The position numbers and the translations under genes are program-made. From NCBI GenBank assembly GCA_040768665.1, contig JAXGMN010000083.1, positions 1 to 41,018 on the forward strand: a DNA stretch of 41,018 bases, read 5' to 3'. The notes under the pieces were generated by a model, which was not told the origin of the DNA, ran no database searches, and saw only the letters and a list, made by a program, of their open reading frames with translations. Positions 7,503 to 16,934 of this stretch are shown one piece after another. This stretch comes from JABWBD01 sp040768665 (GTDB lineage Bacteria > Planctomycetota > Planctomycetia > Pirellulales > Thermoguttaceae). Position 1 is the first letter of the stretch. Each line of letters starts with the position of its first letter.

Positions 7503-7892
7503 TTCGATCCCCACGCGGTTTGGCGGACGCGATCATCGCCAATCGCTGTACTTGCCGCAGTCGGCGCTGTGGATCGCCCGGCCTAATGGGGGGTATTTCC
7601 GCAAAAGGCGAGCGATTTGCCTTGAAAGCGAGCGCGTCTCGGTCCAACGATCAAGAAACTGTCCACTTGCACTCCGCAGCAGCGTGTGCGAAAAAAGACC
7701 TTGTGGCCGACGGGTCTCGGTGAAAGACTCGGCGTTTTACCGCTTTACGGATGCCCCGGGGAGCCTTTTGCAGTAGGATTCTGTGCCAGTCAGGTCGGCC
7801 ATGGTGAACGGAAGGCCCGCGCCAGAACGGGTTCTTCGTTCACGGCGAGAAATCCCGACTCGCGATCGGCGTTTGCCTCCGGAGATGCTGAC
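7503..7892. other. Intergenic region upstream of the subtilase
   Basis: An open frame on the plus strand runs through from 7686 into the subtilase, but it lacks leader-like sequence, and the real start has its own GGAG. Otherwise no gene, hairpin or clear promoter was seen. Confidence 0.4.
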
Positions 7893-10800
7893 ATGCCCGG
7901 TCTTTTCACACAGCGGCCGCGGCGGAAGCGGGGTCGTGACCGCGCCGGCGGAAGGCCCGCCTTGCCCGGCCGAGGACTGCGGTTCGAGAGGCTGGAAGAC
8001 CGGAGGGTCCTCTCGGGCCTATCCGCAACCGATGCGGGCCGTTCCAACTTCCTGGACGTCGATCCGAGCTTATACGACGATTCGCATATCCTCGTCCGTT
8101 TCCGCGACGATGGCTCTGCGCCGGAAGAGCAGGAGGTCATCGGCGGAAGCCTGCTTGCGAGCAGCTACTCGTCGATTCCCGGTCTTCGCGAGATCCGACT
8201 GGCCCAGGGTGTCGAAATCGAAGATGCGTTGGCCTTCTATCGAAACCATCCGTCGGTGCTCTACGCCGAACCCAATTACCGGGTTCGGGCCGCCGCGCTG
8301 CCCAACGATCCGTACCTTGGCCAGCTCTGGGGACTGCACAATACGGGGCGAAGTGGAGGTACGCCGGATGCCGACATCGACGCGCCTGAAGCGTGGGAAC
8401 TGCTCAGCGGCGACGGCGGAACGATTGTCGCAGTGGTTGACACGGGCGTCGACTACCTGCACCCCGATCTGGCCGCAAGCATGTGGCGTAATCCGGGCGA
8501 GATTGCGGGGAACGGTGTCGACGACGACGGCAACGGCTTCGTGGACGACGTCTTCGGGGCCGACTTCCTCAACCAAGACGGCGATCCGATGGACGACCAT
8601 GGCCACGGCACGCACGTGGCGGGTACCATTGCCGCGGTGCACAATAACGCGCAGGGGGTCGCAGGCGTCAATCCTCACGCACGGATCATGGCGTTGAAAT
8701 TTCTCGACGCGTCGGGGACCGGGACTGTCTTGGATGCCGTCGCGGCGATCGACTATGCCGTTTCCCACGGGGCAAAGATCTCCAACCACAGTTGGAGCAG
8801 CGGCGGGTTTTCCCAGGCCCTCGAAGACGCCCTCGAGCGAGCGAAGCAGGCCGGGCACATCGTCGTCGCGGCGGCGGGCAACGATGGATCGAATGTGGAC
8901 GTCTCGCCCTCCTATCCGGCGAGTTTTGCTCTGGACAATGTCGTTGCGGTGGCGGCGACCGATCGCAACGACCGGTTGGCCGGCTTCTCGAACTTCGGCC
9001 CGGTGAGCGTCGATCTCGCGGCCCCCGGGTACGCCATTCTCAGCACGGTGCCCGGCGGTGCGTACGACACCCTGAGCGGCACTTCGATGGCTACTCCGCA
9101 CGTTGCCGGTGTGGCCTCGCTCGTATGGGATCAAAATCCCGGCTGGAGCTACTCGCGAGTGATCGACAAGGTTTTGACGGCAGCGGATCCGATTGCGGGC
9201 CTGGTTGGCAAGACAGTCACCGCAGCGAGGCTGAATGCCGCGGAAGCGTTGCGCGTGGATGCCCGCGGCCCCCAGGTCATTTCCAGCTCTCCGAGCGGCA
9301 TCCTGACCGGGTCGGTCGCCAGCGTCCAGCTCACGTTTAACGAACCGATCGATCCGAAAACGTTTACGACTGCGGACGTCGTGCGGTTCACCGGCCCCCA
9401 CGGCGCTTTGAGGATGACCGGCGTCACCGTTTCCGAAACCCGTGCCACCGTTTCGTTCGCCAGGCAATCGGCGCCGGGACCGTACAGCCTGGTGATCGGC
9501 CCCGGAGTGCGCGACGCGGCCGGCAATGCGATGGACCAGGACGGCGACCGCGTCAACGGTGAAGTGTCCGAGGATACTTTCACGGCCACATTCACAATCG
9601 TCGATGCGCTGGCGTTCACGTCCGACGACGCCCCAAAGACGATTCGCGATCGGGCATCCACGGTTTCGTTCGTCGACGTCGGCCAGGACGTCGAGATCGC
9701 CAACCTCGACGTGTGGCTCGATCTCAACCACACATGGGACGGCGACCTGCGGATCACCTTGGTAGGTCCGGGAGACGACACTCCGAGGCGCGTTGTGCTG
9801 TCGGAGTTCCGCGGTGGCGGTGGCGATGGTTATCGAAGCACTCTCTTTGACGACGAGGCATCCCACTCCGTCGCGGCAGGTTCTGCACCGTTTGCGGGCA
9901 GCTACCGGCCCGAACAGCCGTTGTCCGCATTCGACGGACAGAACGCCCGCGGCCGGTGGAGCCTCGTTATCGAAGATACCGCGGCGTTCGACGAGGGACA
10001 TCTCAACGACTGGGAGCTGATCATCAAGCCCCAAACGGGCGCTTCCACCGATCGGCCTCCGGCCGGCGATGCGGCGGAACCGGCGCTGGCGACGGGCCAC
10101 GCCGTGTCCGCCGTGACTCCCACTAGTTCGTGGACGACTGTAACGCTCGACCACGTGTACCGCGACATGGTCGTCGTCGCGTCCGCCAATTACGGCGCCG
10201 GGCAGAAACCGGCGGTCGTCCGCGTTCGCAACGCCCAGGGTAACGCGTTCCAGTTTCAGGTCGTCACACCCGGCGGCGGCGCGGTCGACGGGGTCGACGT
10301 CTACTACCTGGTCGCGGAAGCCGGAGTTTACAGCGAAACCAAGCACGGGATTCGCATGGAAGCGGCGAAGTTCCAATCGACGGTTGTCGACCGTGCCGGG
10401 TCCTGGCTCGGCCAGCAACGCGACTACCAGAATACTTACTCCGATCCGGTGGTGTTCGGCCAGGTGATGACCGCCAGCGACGACTGGTCGGTTTTCTGGT
10501 CCCGCGGGGAGTCGGCGAAGGACCCACCCTCGCCGTCGACTCTCTACCTTGGCAGACACGTGGGGGAAGACAACCAAGTTGCGCGAGCAGGCGAGACCGT
10601 GGGATACATGGTCTTCGAGGCGGGAAGCGGCATGCTGGGCGACCTTGAGTACGAAGTCGGCCTGGGCAGCGATACCCTCCGAGGCTTTTCCGACCGCCCG
10701 CCGTTCAGCTACTCGCACGGCGTCGCTTCGCCGATCTCGGCCATCGTCAGCCAGGCCGGCATGGACGGGCTGAATGGCGGCTGGGCCGTGCTGTTCGGCA

Positions 10801-11891
10801 ACGATCCGCTCGGGCCGCACCGCCTTCAACTGGCCATCGACGAGGACCAGATCCGCGACCCCGAACGTTCTCACATCACCGAGCAGGCGGCTTACATCGT
10901 GTTTGCGGATACCACGACTTCGGCGTCTCCCGAGCTTCGAACGGGAGTGGCTACGAGCCTGGTCACGGTGACCGATTCCTGGACGACCGTCAGCCTGGAC
11001 CGATCCTATCGCGACATGGTCGTGGTGGCCACGCCCAATTACGGCGAGGCCGACGGGCCCGCGGTCGTCCGCGTCCGCAATGCCGAGGGCGACTCGTTCC
11101 AGTTCCAGGTCGCCGCTCCCGGCGGCGATGCGATCGACGGCGTAGACGTCCATTACATGGTCGTCGAGGCGGGCGTCTACAACGAGACCGACCACGGTAT
11201 CCGCATGGAGGCGGCGAAGTACGTTTCCACGGTGGTCGATCGGCCCGGATCCTGGGTCGGGGAGCAACGCCAATACGGCAACAGCTATTCCAACCCGGTC
11301 GTGTTCGGGCAGGTCATGACTGCCAACGATGGCTGGTCGGTTTTCTGGTCCCACGGCGAGTCGGTTGGGGCCCCGCCGTCGCTCTCGAGCCTGTACGTCG
11401 GTCGGCACATCGGAGAAGACACGACCACGGCGCGCGCGTCGGAAACGGTTGGCTACATCGTCTTCGAGGCAGGAAGCGGCACCCTGGGCGACCTGCCCTA
11501 CGAAGTCGCGGTAGGCGCCGACACGCTCCCGGGCATGTCCAACGGCCCGCCCTACTCGTACTCGCACAGGATTGCATCGCCCAACTCGGCCATCGTCACT
11601 CAGACGGGCATGGACGGACTGAACGGAGGCTGGGCCCTCCTGTACGGAGACAGCCCGCTTGGCCCGAACGGCCTCCGTCTGGCAATCGACGAAGACCAGA
11701 TTCGCGACCTGGAACGCTCCCACTTTACGGAGCAAGCCGCCTACATCGTGTTCGGCTCCGCGCCCGAAAGCAATCTGCTCGCGAGAGATCTGGCCCTGGC
11801 GATCATCGCCGACGAGCTTCGGCATCGCGACGATCACCCGACGCCCGCCGATGCCCTGTGGTTCGATCCGGTCCTTTTGGATTGCGCGTGA
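7893..11891 (+). CDS. Giant exported subtilisin-like serine protease (S8) with LEPR-XLL leader, P-domain and duplicated C-terminal module
   Basis: Secreted endopeptidase of 1332 residues. Start ATG 7893 has GGAG 12 bases upstream and opens a basic leader ending ERLEDRRVLS (about 32-41), the planctomycete LEPR-XLL motif. Residues 60-130 look like an inhibitory propeptide. The S8 catalytic domain has D183 (VVDTGVD), H238 (HGHGTHVAG), oxyanion N330 (AAGND) and S398 (GTSMATPHVAG), so it is complete. There follows an SbsA-type Ig-like domain (about 457-560), a proprotein-convertase P-domain (about 588-714, with HTWDGDLRITLVGP), and two tandem copies of a module of about 275 residues (730-1006 and 1015-1288) sharing RDMVVVA, PAVVRVRN, HGIRMEAAK and TEQAAYIVF. 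The module's role is unknown; adhesion is a guess. A minus-strand ORF covering the same region is a shadow. Confidence 0.92.
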   Translation: MPGLFTQRPRRKRGRDRAGGRPALPGRGLRFERLEDRRVLSGLSATDAGRSNFLDVDPSLYDDSHILVRFRDDGSAPEEQEVIGGSLLASSYSSIPGLREIRLAQGVEIEDALAFYRNHPSVLYAEPNYRVRAAALPNDPYLGQLWGLHNTGRSGGTPDADIDAPEAWELLSGDGGTIVAVVDTGVDYLHPDLAASMWRNPGEIAGNGVDDDGNGFVDDVFGADFLNQDGDPMDDHGHGTHVAGTIAAVHNNAQGVAGVNPHARIMALKFLDASGTGTVLDAVAAIDYAVSHGAKISNHSWSSGGFSQALEDALERAKQAGHIVVAAAGNDGSNVDVSPSYPASFALDNVVAVAATDRNDRLAGFSNFGPVSVDLAAPGYAILSTVPGGAYDTLSGTSMATPHVAGVASLVWDQNPGWSYSRVIDKVLTAADPIAGLVGKTVTAARLNAAEALRVDARGPQVISSSPSGILTGSVASVQLTFNEPIDPKTFTTADVVRFTGPHGALRMTGVTVSETRATVSFARQSAPGPYSLVIGPGVRDAAGNAMDQDGDRVNGEVSEDTFTATFTIVDALAFTSDDAPKTIRDRASTVSFVDVGQDVEIANLDVWLDLNHTWDGDLRITLVGPGDDTPRRVVLSEFRGGGGDGYRSTLFDDEASHSVAAGSAPFAGSYRPEQPLSAFDGQNARGRWSLVIEDTAAFDEGHLNDWELIIKPQTGASTDRPPAGDAAEPALATGHAVSAVTPTSSWTTVTLDHVYRDMVVVASANYGAGQKPAVVRVRNAQGNAFQFQVVTPGGGAVDGVDVYYLVAEAGVYSETKHGIRMEAAKFQSTVVDRAGSWLGQQRDYQNTYSDPVVFGQVMTASDDWSVFWSRGESAKDPPSPSTLYLGRHVGEDNQVARAGETVGYMVFEAGSGMLGDLEYEVGLGSDTLRGFSDRPPFSYSHGVASPISAIVSQAGMDGLNGGWAVLFGNDPLGPHRLQLAIDEDQIRDPERSHITEQAAYIVFADTTTSASPELRTGVATSLVTVTDSWTTVSLDRSYRDMVVVATPNYGEADGPAVVRVRNAEGDSFQFQVAAPGGDAIDGVDVHYMVVEAGVYNETDHGIRMEAAKYVSTVVDRPGSWVGEQRQYGNSYSNPVVFGQVMTANDGWSVFWSHGESVGAPPSLSSLYVGRHIGEDTTTARASETVGYIVFEAGSGTLGDLPYEVAVGADTLPGMSNGPPYSYSHRIASPNSAIVTQTGMDGLNGGWALLYGDSPLGPNGLRLAIDEDQIRDLERSHFTEQAAYIVFGSAPESNLLARDLALAIIADELRHRDDHPTPADALWFDPVLLDCA

Positions 11892-12072
11892 CTCGTCACC
11901 GCCTCCAGTATGGGGAGATGGTCGATATTGCCGGGCTGCCCGGGCGGGAACGTTTGCCGCGCAATCACGCCAGGGCTTGTGCCCGGTCAACGGCTTGCGA
12001 CGAAGTACACGACCGGTCATACTGCGCCCCGTAGGGCGGCGACCGGAAGATGAGACTCCAAGGAGGAACGCC

Positions 12073-13140
12073 ATGCAGATTGCCGGAGAAATCCGAATCA
12101 TCACGGTGGCAGCGTTTCTAGCGATAGCCTGCGGAGGCAGCCAGGCCGACGAGAAACCCGATGCCGATTCGGTTCTCGACGGCACTGTCTTGCGCGACGT
12201 TTGGCCGGGGCACTACGACCTGCTCAGGACCCGCAGCCAGCGAAACCGCGAGATGATCAACGCTTCTCTCCGCCGACCGGACGCCAGGCCGGTAACCGTC
12301 GCGGTCTGGCAGATGCGCAATCACTGCGGCGGCCGGCAAGGCAAGCGAAACAACCTCCACCGCATGGTCGAGGCAATCGAACGTGCCGGACGGGAAGGCG
12401 TCGAGATCCTGGCCCTGCCCGAAATGTGCCTGCCCGGCTACTTCACCCGTTCGGCCGGCACGCCCGCGGAGGCCGCGCTCGCCAACCGCGAGCTCGCCGA
12501 CGATCCGTCGAGGAGCGAGTGTTTAGAGCAGCTCTGCAACGCCGCCCGCGCCCACCAAGTCGTCTTGGCATTCGGTTTCTGCGAAAGGCACGAGGGCAGA
12601 TACTACAACGCGATCGGCGTCATCGATGCGGACGGCACCTGGCTCGGAACGCGGCGCAAGAATCCTCTATCGCCCGGCCCCTACGATCTCGAGTCGTTCG
12701 CCGAACCACCTCCAACAGAGCGGTGCGCCGTGTTCCGCACTCGCTATGCCACCGTTGGCGTTTCGAACTGCTTCGACGGCGAATTCCCGGAGTCTGCCCG
12801 GCGGATGCGGTTGGCAGGGGCCGAGGTGCTCCTCTGGTGCAACGCGGCCACGGGCAACGTTGCACTGGGCAGCAGCAACCGGATCCACCATTCCGCCAGC
12901 TACGCGCAGGCGAACCGGATGTGGGTCGTGTGCTGCAATGCCGTGGGCAAGGAGTGCTATGGCACGAGCGTGATCGTCGGTCCCTCGGGCGAACCGCTGG
13001 TCGTGCTGCCCACCGACCGCGAAGTGTTCGGGGTGGCCACCATCAATCTCACCCTGGGTGCCGACTGGGGCCGCTGGCGAGAGCGTCTCGATCCGCAGTT
13101 GCTGGCACCGCCCCCTACGGAACCTGAGGCAAGACCATGA
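12073..13140 (+). CDS. Exported carbon-nitrogen hydrolase (nitrilase superfamily)
   Basis: Amidase or nitrilase-fold enzyme of 355 residues that hydrolyses C-N bonds of an unknown amide or nitrile. The catalytic triad is visible: E117 (LALPEMCLPGY), K196 (RRKNPLS) and C233 (GVSNCFDGEFPE). The N-terminus ITVAAFLAIACGGSQADEK is a signal sequence; C20 could be lipidated, but the -3 position is alanine, so the lipobox is weak. Export is unusual for this superfamily. ATG 12073 has a strong AGGAGG eight bases upstream. The stop overlaps the next start (ATGA at 13137), so the two genes are translationally coupled. Confidence 0.88.
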   Translation: MQIAGEIRIITVAAFLAIACGGSQADEKPDADSVLDGTVLRDVWPGHYDLLRTRSQRNREMINASLRRPDARPVTVAVWQMRNHCGGRQGKRNNLHRMVEAIERAGREGVEILALPEMCLPGYFTRSAGTPAEAALANRELADDPSRSECLEQLCNAARAHQVVLAFGFCERHEGRYYNAIGVIDADGTWLGTRRKNPLSPGPYDLESFAEPPPTERCAVFRTRYATVGVSNCFDGEFPESARRMRLAGAEVLLWCNAATGNVALGSSNRIHHSASYAQANRMWVVCCNAVGKECYGTSVIVGPSGEPLVVLPTDREVFGVATINLTLGADWGRWRERLDPQLLAPPPTEPEARP

Positions 13141-13766
13141 ACGACACCTTGAACTCACTGCTTGACTACCTCCGGGAAAACTGGCCGGAATTGCTGTGGA
13201 TCGTGGCCGCGGCCGGGATCGCGTCGTACATGGCCGGGAGGCGAGCTCGCCTGCGGTGGCGTAAAAGAGATTTCATGAATCGGCTGAACGTGACGCTCTC
13301 GAGCGTTGACGCCGGCACCCTGCGAATTCGAACGATCCTCGAGATGGACTGCGAGCAGATCTTTCTCAATTCGTCCGCTGCGAAAACGGTCGTGAAGCTG
13401 GCGAAACGAACCACCGCAGACGATCCGATTCTGCCGATCCCGAAAGAAGATTGCTGGTATTACCTCAACGCCGTGCTGAACGAAATCAGCGAGCGGTTCG
13501 CCGACGGACACATCAAGCGCGACCTCGGCCTGCCAGTCGAACGCGGCCAGTATCTATTGTGTCTGACGTGTGAGCGCGTGGGGCCTGTCCGCACCCAGAA
13601 GGTCCGTGCCATGCTCGTCCGCAAGTCCTTCCTGACCGCCCTGCCGGACGAAGAACCGCAGTACGAGAGTCCCTGGCACGCCACGCGATGGCAGACGCTT
13701 CATCAGATCGCCGAACAGTACGCGAAGAACCCGCACCGGTTCCTGGAGGTGGAGATCTGTCTCTGA
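13137..13766 (+). CDS. Conserved membrane-anchored hypothetical protein
   Basis: A protein of 209 residues with one N-terminal membrane span (about 18-35, LLWIVAAAGIASYMAGRR) and a cytoplasmic part by the positive-inside rule (RRARLRWRKR). The rest has no motif I recognise; it ends FLEVEICL. It starts inside the stop codon of the nitrilase-fold gene, so a shared role is likely. It could tether or regulate that enzyme, but nothing in the sequence proves this. Confidence 0.7.
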   Translation: MNDTLNSLLDYLRENWPELLWIVAAAGIASYMAGRRARLRWRKRDFMNRLNVTLSSVDAGTLRIRTILEMDCEQIFLNSSAAKTVVKLAKRTTADDPILPIPKEDCWYYLNAVLNEISERFADGHIKRDLGLPVERGQYLLCLTCERVGPVRTQKVRAMLVRKSFLTALPDEEPQYESPWHATRWQTLHQIAEQYAKNPHRFLEVEICL

Positions 13767-13786
13767 CTTTCAGGCGAGGGGACGGC

Positions 13787-14137
13787 TCATCTGAACGGCA
13801 GGTGCTGCACAACGCTGGCCCATTCCTCCAGGTCAGTAGCCTTAGCGATCAGCTCCAGATCCCTCACGTAATCACCAATCGTGACTCCCAACTGGTTGCC
13901 GTAACACAATCCCGCGAATGCCTCGCCCTCGCGCTGCCACCGTTCTGCCAGCGCCTTGAAACGAATGTCCTGGGTGAAAACAACCCGGCCGAGGCTGCTC
14001 GCACGGCGCAGCAAGTCCTCGTCCTGCATTTCGTCTGCACCGTCGTCGTGAGCCCGCAACACGTTCACCCCGCGCAGACGAAGCTGATCATGGATTGCTT
14101 TGTCCACGTGGACGTCGAGATAAAGCGGAACTGCCAT
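13787..14137 (-). CDS. DUF5615 PIN-like toxin
   Basis: A 116-residue PIN-fold protein, probably a ribonuclease toxin. Acidic residues typical of the fold are present: D8 (LYLDVHVD), the DEDLLRRA stretch, and FTQDIRF. It lies 13 bases downstream of the DUF433 gene on the same strand, the standard antitoxin-toxin order. Start ATG 14137 has GGGATGAG just upstream. The RNA target is unknown. Confidence 0.85.
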   Translation of the reverse strand: MAVPLYLDVHVDKAIHDQLRLRGVNVLRAHDDGADEMQDEDLLRRASSLGRVVFTQDIRFKALAERWQREGEAFAGLCYGNQLGVTIGDYVRDLELIAKATDLEEWASVVQHLPFR

Positions 14138-14150
14138 CTCTCATCCCGAT

Positions 14151-14474
14151 CTACTGATGCGGCAACAACCCTTTCGCCCGCAAACGGAGCTCCACAGCAG
14201 TTGGTTCAGCGGCGCCTCGCGATTGCTCACTGAGCTTCTGCTCTTCCGCGATCTCGCCTTCGATCTCCGCCTGATGATCGAAGTAGTACGCCATCGCGGA
14301 ATGAACTTCCGCCCGCCTCAGGTGCGGATAGTGAATGCAGATTTCGTCAGCCGACCAACCGTGGTTGAGATAGTCGATCACGATCTGCGCCACACGAATC
14401 CGCGGAAGCCGTCCAAGTCTGGCGGGACTGCCTTCAGTCTTAACGATGTGAGGGTAGGCAATTCCTGTGGTCAT
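14151..14474 (-). CDS. DUF433 antitoxin
   Basis: A 107-residue protein whose N-terminal half (RIRVAQIVIDYLNHGWSADE and the following IHYPHL) is the DUF433 winged-helix type domain found in antitoxins paired with DUF5615 toxins. It probably binds the toxin and represses the operon. ATG 14474 is preceded by GGAGG at six bases; an in-frame TTG at 14486 would contain that ribosome binding site and is rejected. No operator repeat could be assigned. Confidence 0.85.
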   Translation of the reverse strand: MTTGIAYPHIVKTEGSPARLGRLPRIRVAQIVIDYLNHGWSADEICIHYPHLRRAEVHSAMAYYFDHQAEIEGEIAEEQKLSEQSRGAAEPTAVELRLRAKGLLPHQ

Positions 14475-14594
14475 GAAAGCCTCCAAAAAAGCAGCCTACC
14501 GCTATTCTAGGCCATCACCATCTCTGTGTCCACCGGCGGAAACGTACCGTGGGTCACGATACGCTGCCAACGACGTGTTCGGGGAACCGAAGCG

Positions 14595-16055
14595 TCAAAG
14601 CTCTCCAAGCATCTCGAGCAACTCTTTGACGATCTTCGGTGCCGTCTCCGGCTCGACGTTGTTGGTGCCCATCCAGGTCTCGTAGCCGCCCAATTCGAAG
14701 TGGCGTGGCGTGGGAAGATACCCGTAAGAACCGTTGCCGAAGGAGATCACGAACGTCCGCGGCAGCGGGCTCTTCTGTTTAATCTCAAGCCCGATCTCCG
14801 TAAACGTCTCAAACGGCACCGTCACGATCCCCACGTCGCCGATCCGTACCGCCTGGAGCAGAATGTCGACCTTCTCAGGCGCCGCGTCGAGCTTCTGGAA
14901 TCGTTCCGCGTAGACCCGGCGGCGGTGCTCCTGGTGGTCTTTCGGCTCGTCCGTGCGGGCCAGCAGTTCGTTCGCCCAAGCCATCTGTTCCGCGGTCGGC
15001 TTGCGAACCGCCAGTGTCAGCTCGCGACAAACCGCGCCCAGCGGCACCTGATCGTGGAACTCCACGCCGGCATGGGCCTTGAACACGTCCTCGGCCACGT
15101 GGTTGGCCACCGCGCGCATTTTCTCGTACCGCTCGTATTGCCGCGGCTTGCCCCCGTAGTCGTTGCTGTTGATATCGCCGCTGGTGCCGTTGCTGAGAAT
15201 GCCTACAAAAGGCGGGGCGAGCCGGTCGGCCTCGAAGAGCTCCTGGATCCGGTCGGCGAACAGGGCGAAGTAGTCGGCGCTGACCGCGCCCGGCCCGACC
15301 CCGCCGACGTAATGCAGCGAATAGTTGGCCAGTAAGGCGATGGGCCGACCCTCGGCCGATCGGACGCTGACGAACGAAATCTGCGGGTCGGTGGGGCCGG
15401 CCGGCTCGATCAAGTCGGGGCTTCCGTGCGGCGGGTTCATCCGTGCCTTGTCCATCCCGCCGAACGGAGTCCGGAGATGCTCGCCCGGTTTCATCAGCCA
15501 GCGGCGGTTGAAAACGTACCGGGGCTCCCGGGCCACTCCCCAGCCGACTTGGGCCGGCTCGAGGTTGTGAATCGCCGTCAGCGCCGCGTCGACGATCCGC
15601 CCGATCAGGAATTCCTGGTACGGATTGAACTGGTTGTTCGGCCGAAAGCGCTCCTCGCCATACGCACTGGGCGCCGAGTGGGTGTGGGTGGCGGCCGTCA
15701 AAATATGGTCGACCGGCAACCCGGTCTTCTCGCTCAGCCGCCGCTTGGCCTCATCGAGCACGTCGCGGGGAATTCCCAGGTTATCGCAGATCGCAATGCA
15801 AAGCCGAGCCTGCCCGTTATCCAGCACCAGACAGCGAACGTGCAGCTCATCGTGGATGTGCGTCGACGGAACCGGTTTCCAGCCGCCGATCGTCGCAAGC
15901 CCGATCGTCGGCGTGATGTTCGCGGTCGCAGCGCCGGCCCTGAAAACCTTCTCCTTTGCCGCCGCATCCCCGGCAGCGGCCGCGGGCCGGCCGACCAGCA
16001 GAGGGCAGAACACAATCGTTAGCAGCGCGGCTACATTGAGCAAGTTCCGGTACAT
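14595..16055 (-). CDS. Neutral/alkaline ceramidase-family protein, exported
   Basis: A 486-residue secreted hydrolase of the neutral/alkaline non-lysosomal ceramidase N-terminal domain family, which in planctomycetes is widespread and not always proven to act on ceramide. A signal peptide (residues 1-28, ending AAAAG) is followed by FRAGAATANITPTIG, the family's opening motif, metal-ligand motif ATHTHSAPSA, and NGTSGDIN, which probably corresponds to the nucleophile region. Start ATG 16055 is preceded by GGGAG. It is shorter than classical ceramidases and lacks an obvious C-terminal Ig-like domain. Transcribed alone, upstream of the toxin-antitoxin pair. Confidence 0.85.
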   Translation of the reverse strand: MYRNLLNVAALLTIVFCPLLVGRPAAAAGDAAAKEKVFRAGAATANITPTIGLATIGGWKPVPSTHIHDELHVRCLVLDNGQARLCIAICDNLGIPRDVLDEAKRRLSEKTGLPVDHILTAATHTHSAPSAYGEERFRPNNQFNPYQEFLIGRIVDAALTAIHNLEPAQVGWGVAREPRYVFNRRWLMKPGEHLRTPFGGMDKARMNPPHGSPDLIEPAGPTDPQISFVSVRSAEGRPIALLANYSLHYVGGVGPGAVSADYFALFADRIQELFEADRLAPPFVGILSNGTSGDINSNDYGGKPRQYERYEKMRAVANHVAEDVFKAHAGVEFHDQVPLGAVCRELTLAVRKPTAEQMAWANELLARTDEPKDHQEHRRRVYAERFQKLDAAPEKVDILLQAVRIGDVGIVTVPFETFTEIGLEIKQKSPLPRTFVISFGNGSYGYLPTPRHFELGGYETWMGTNNVEPETAPKIVKELLEMLGEL

Positions 16056-16145
16056 GGTGTTGGCTCCCTGTCAGATCGCCGGGCCGCTCACCCCGACCGG
16101 CCCACTGCCCGTCACCATACAAGAGACGGCGCTGCCGCACAAGGA

Positions 16146-16613
16146 TCAGAACGGTATGTCATCTTCGTAAGCGAAGTCCTGCCCGGCGACGCTCCAATTC
16201 TCTTCGACTTCGCCAAAGTCCCGCAGGTCCTCTTCGAACTCCAACTCCTCCGGCCACTCCTCGACGATTCCCACCCGAATCATGTCCTGCCATAGCTCGG
16301 GCCGCTCCTTCTTGATCGACTTGAATCGCCGCCGGCGCCCCGGATGCGCCTTGCCGATCTCGAGTACGACGGCCGCCAGCTCTCGGACCTTCGGATCATC
16401 GCACTGCGCTAATTCCGCCAGACGCGAGAGATTCTTCTTGGAGATGTTCGACTGGCGGAAGAGATAACGTTCGATGTCGTTGAGGGCATCGATTCGGAAC
16501 CGCTCAGCTCGCGGCAGCCGCTGGCACTCCTTGCAGATATGCGTCCGGTGCCCTTTTCCCGAAAACCGCTCGTTCGGGCGGCTTCTCCCACAAATACGAC
16601 AGGAATGTCCCAT
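16146..16613 (-). CDS. Conserved zinc-ribbon hypothetical protein
   Basis: From ATG 16613 (GAGG upstream) the product has 155 residues. An N-terminal CRICG...HICKEC arrangement (two CxxC pairs about 20 residues apart) indicates a zinc ribbon. The middle (IERYLFRQSNISKKNLSRLA) is helical, and the C-terminus is acidic, ending YEDDIPF, like the acidic tails of nucleic-acid-binding adaptors. The upstream part of the open frame to 16664 is unlikely to be translated. Function unknown. Confidence 0.7.
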   Translation of the reverse strand: MGHSCRICGRSRPNERFSGKGHRTHICKECQRLPRAERFRIDALNDIERYLFRQSNISKKNLSRLAELAQCDDPKVRELAAVVLEIGKAHPGRRRRFKSIKKERPELWQDMIRVGIVEEWPEELEFEEDLRDFGEVEENWSVAGQDFAYEDDIPF

Positions 16614-16714
16614 GCAAGCGCCTCGTGTGCCAAACGCGACCGTCGAAAGCTGGACCGGCATCATACCCTCCGCGTCCGTTCGACGCTACCGGCGGACGGA
16701 TCGGGATGCAGCAA

Positions 16715-16813
16715 GAGCCTATCCCAAAACCTCGCGCGGAGAAGGGGACGAGCACATTTTGCTCCGAAGACTTCGCAAAATGAGCCAGTCCCCAACGGTT
16801 TTGGGATAGGCTC
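16715..16813. repeat. GGGGAC-type palindromic element, copy 1
   Basis: 99 bp bounded by perfect 17-bp inverted repeats GAGCCTATCCCAAAACC (16715-16731) and its complement (16797-16813). Inside, GGGGACGAGCACATTTTGC pairs imperfectly with GCAAAATGAGCCAGTCCCC. The internal arms and the outer repeat recur at 26.4-26.6 kb and 29.9 kb. It has no coding capacity, so it is a REP- or MITE-like non-autonomous element. Confidence 0.8.
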
Positions 16814-16826
16814 TAAGTTAAGCCAT

Positions 16827-16856
16827 GATAGCGAAAACGGGGGAAATTTCGCTATC
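16827..16856. other. Perfect 10-bp hairpin upstream of the VTT gene
   Basis: GATAGCGAAA and TTTCGCTATC flank a 10-base loop. It lies 78 bases before the start codon, without a T-run. It could be an operator or a leader structure. Confidence 0.4.
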
Positions 16857-16934
16857 CGCGAGGCGCCTGTCCCAGTTTTTTTCACAAGCTCGGCGAGTGT
16901 GGCGATTTGCCGCATCGTAGCGTACCATGCAAGG

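Noticed and set aside
7686..7892. N-terminal extension of the subtilase frame.
   Set aside because: Composition is unlike a leader, and ATG 7893 with GGAG opens the basic LEPR-XLL segment.
8070..12185. A 1371-codon minus-strand open frame opposite the subtilase.
   Set aside because: It mirrors the codon bias of the plus-strand gene, has no family motifs, and the plus-strand protein has a complete S8 catalytic triad.
13787..14474. The toxin-antitoxin pair as a possible new system.
   Set aside because: DUF433 with DUF5615 is an established pairing, and nothing unusual was seen here.
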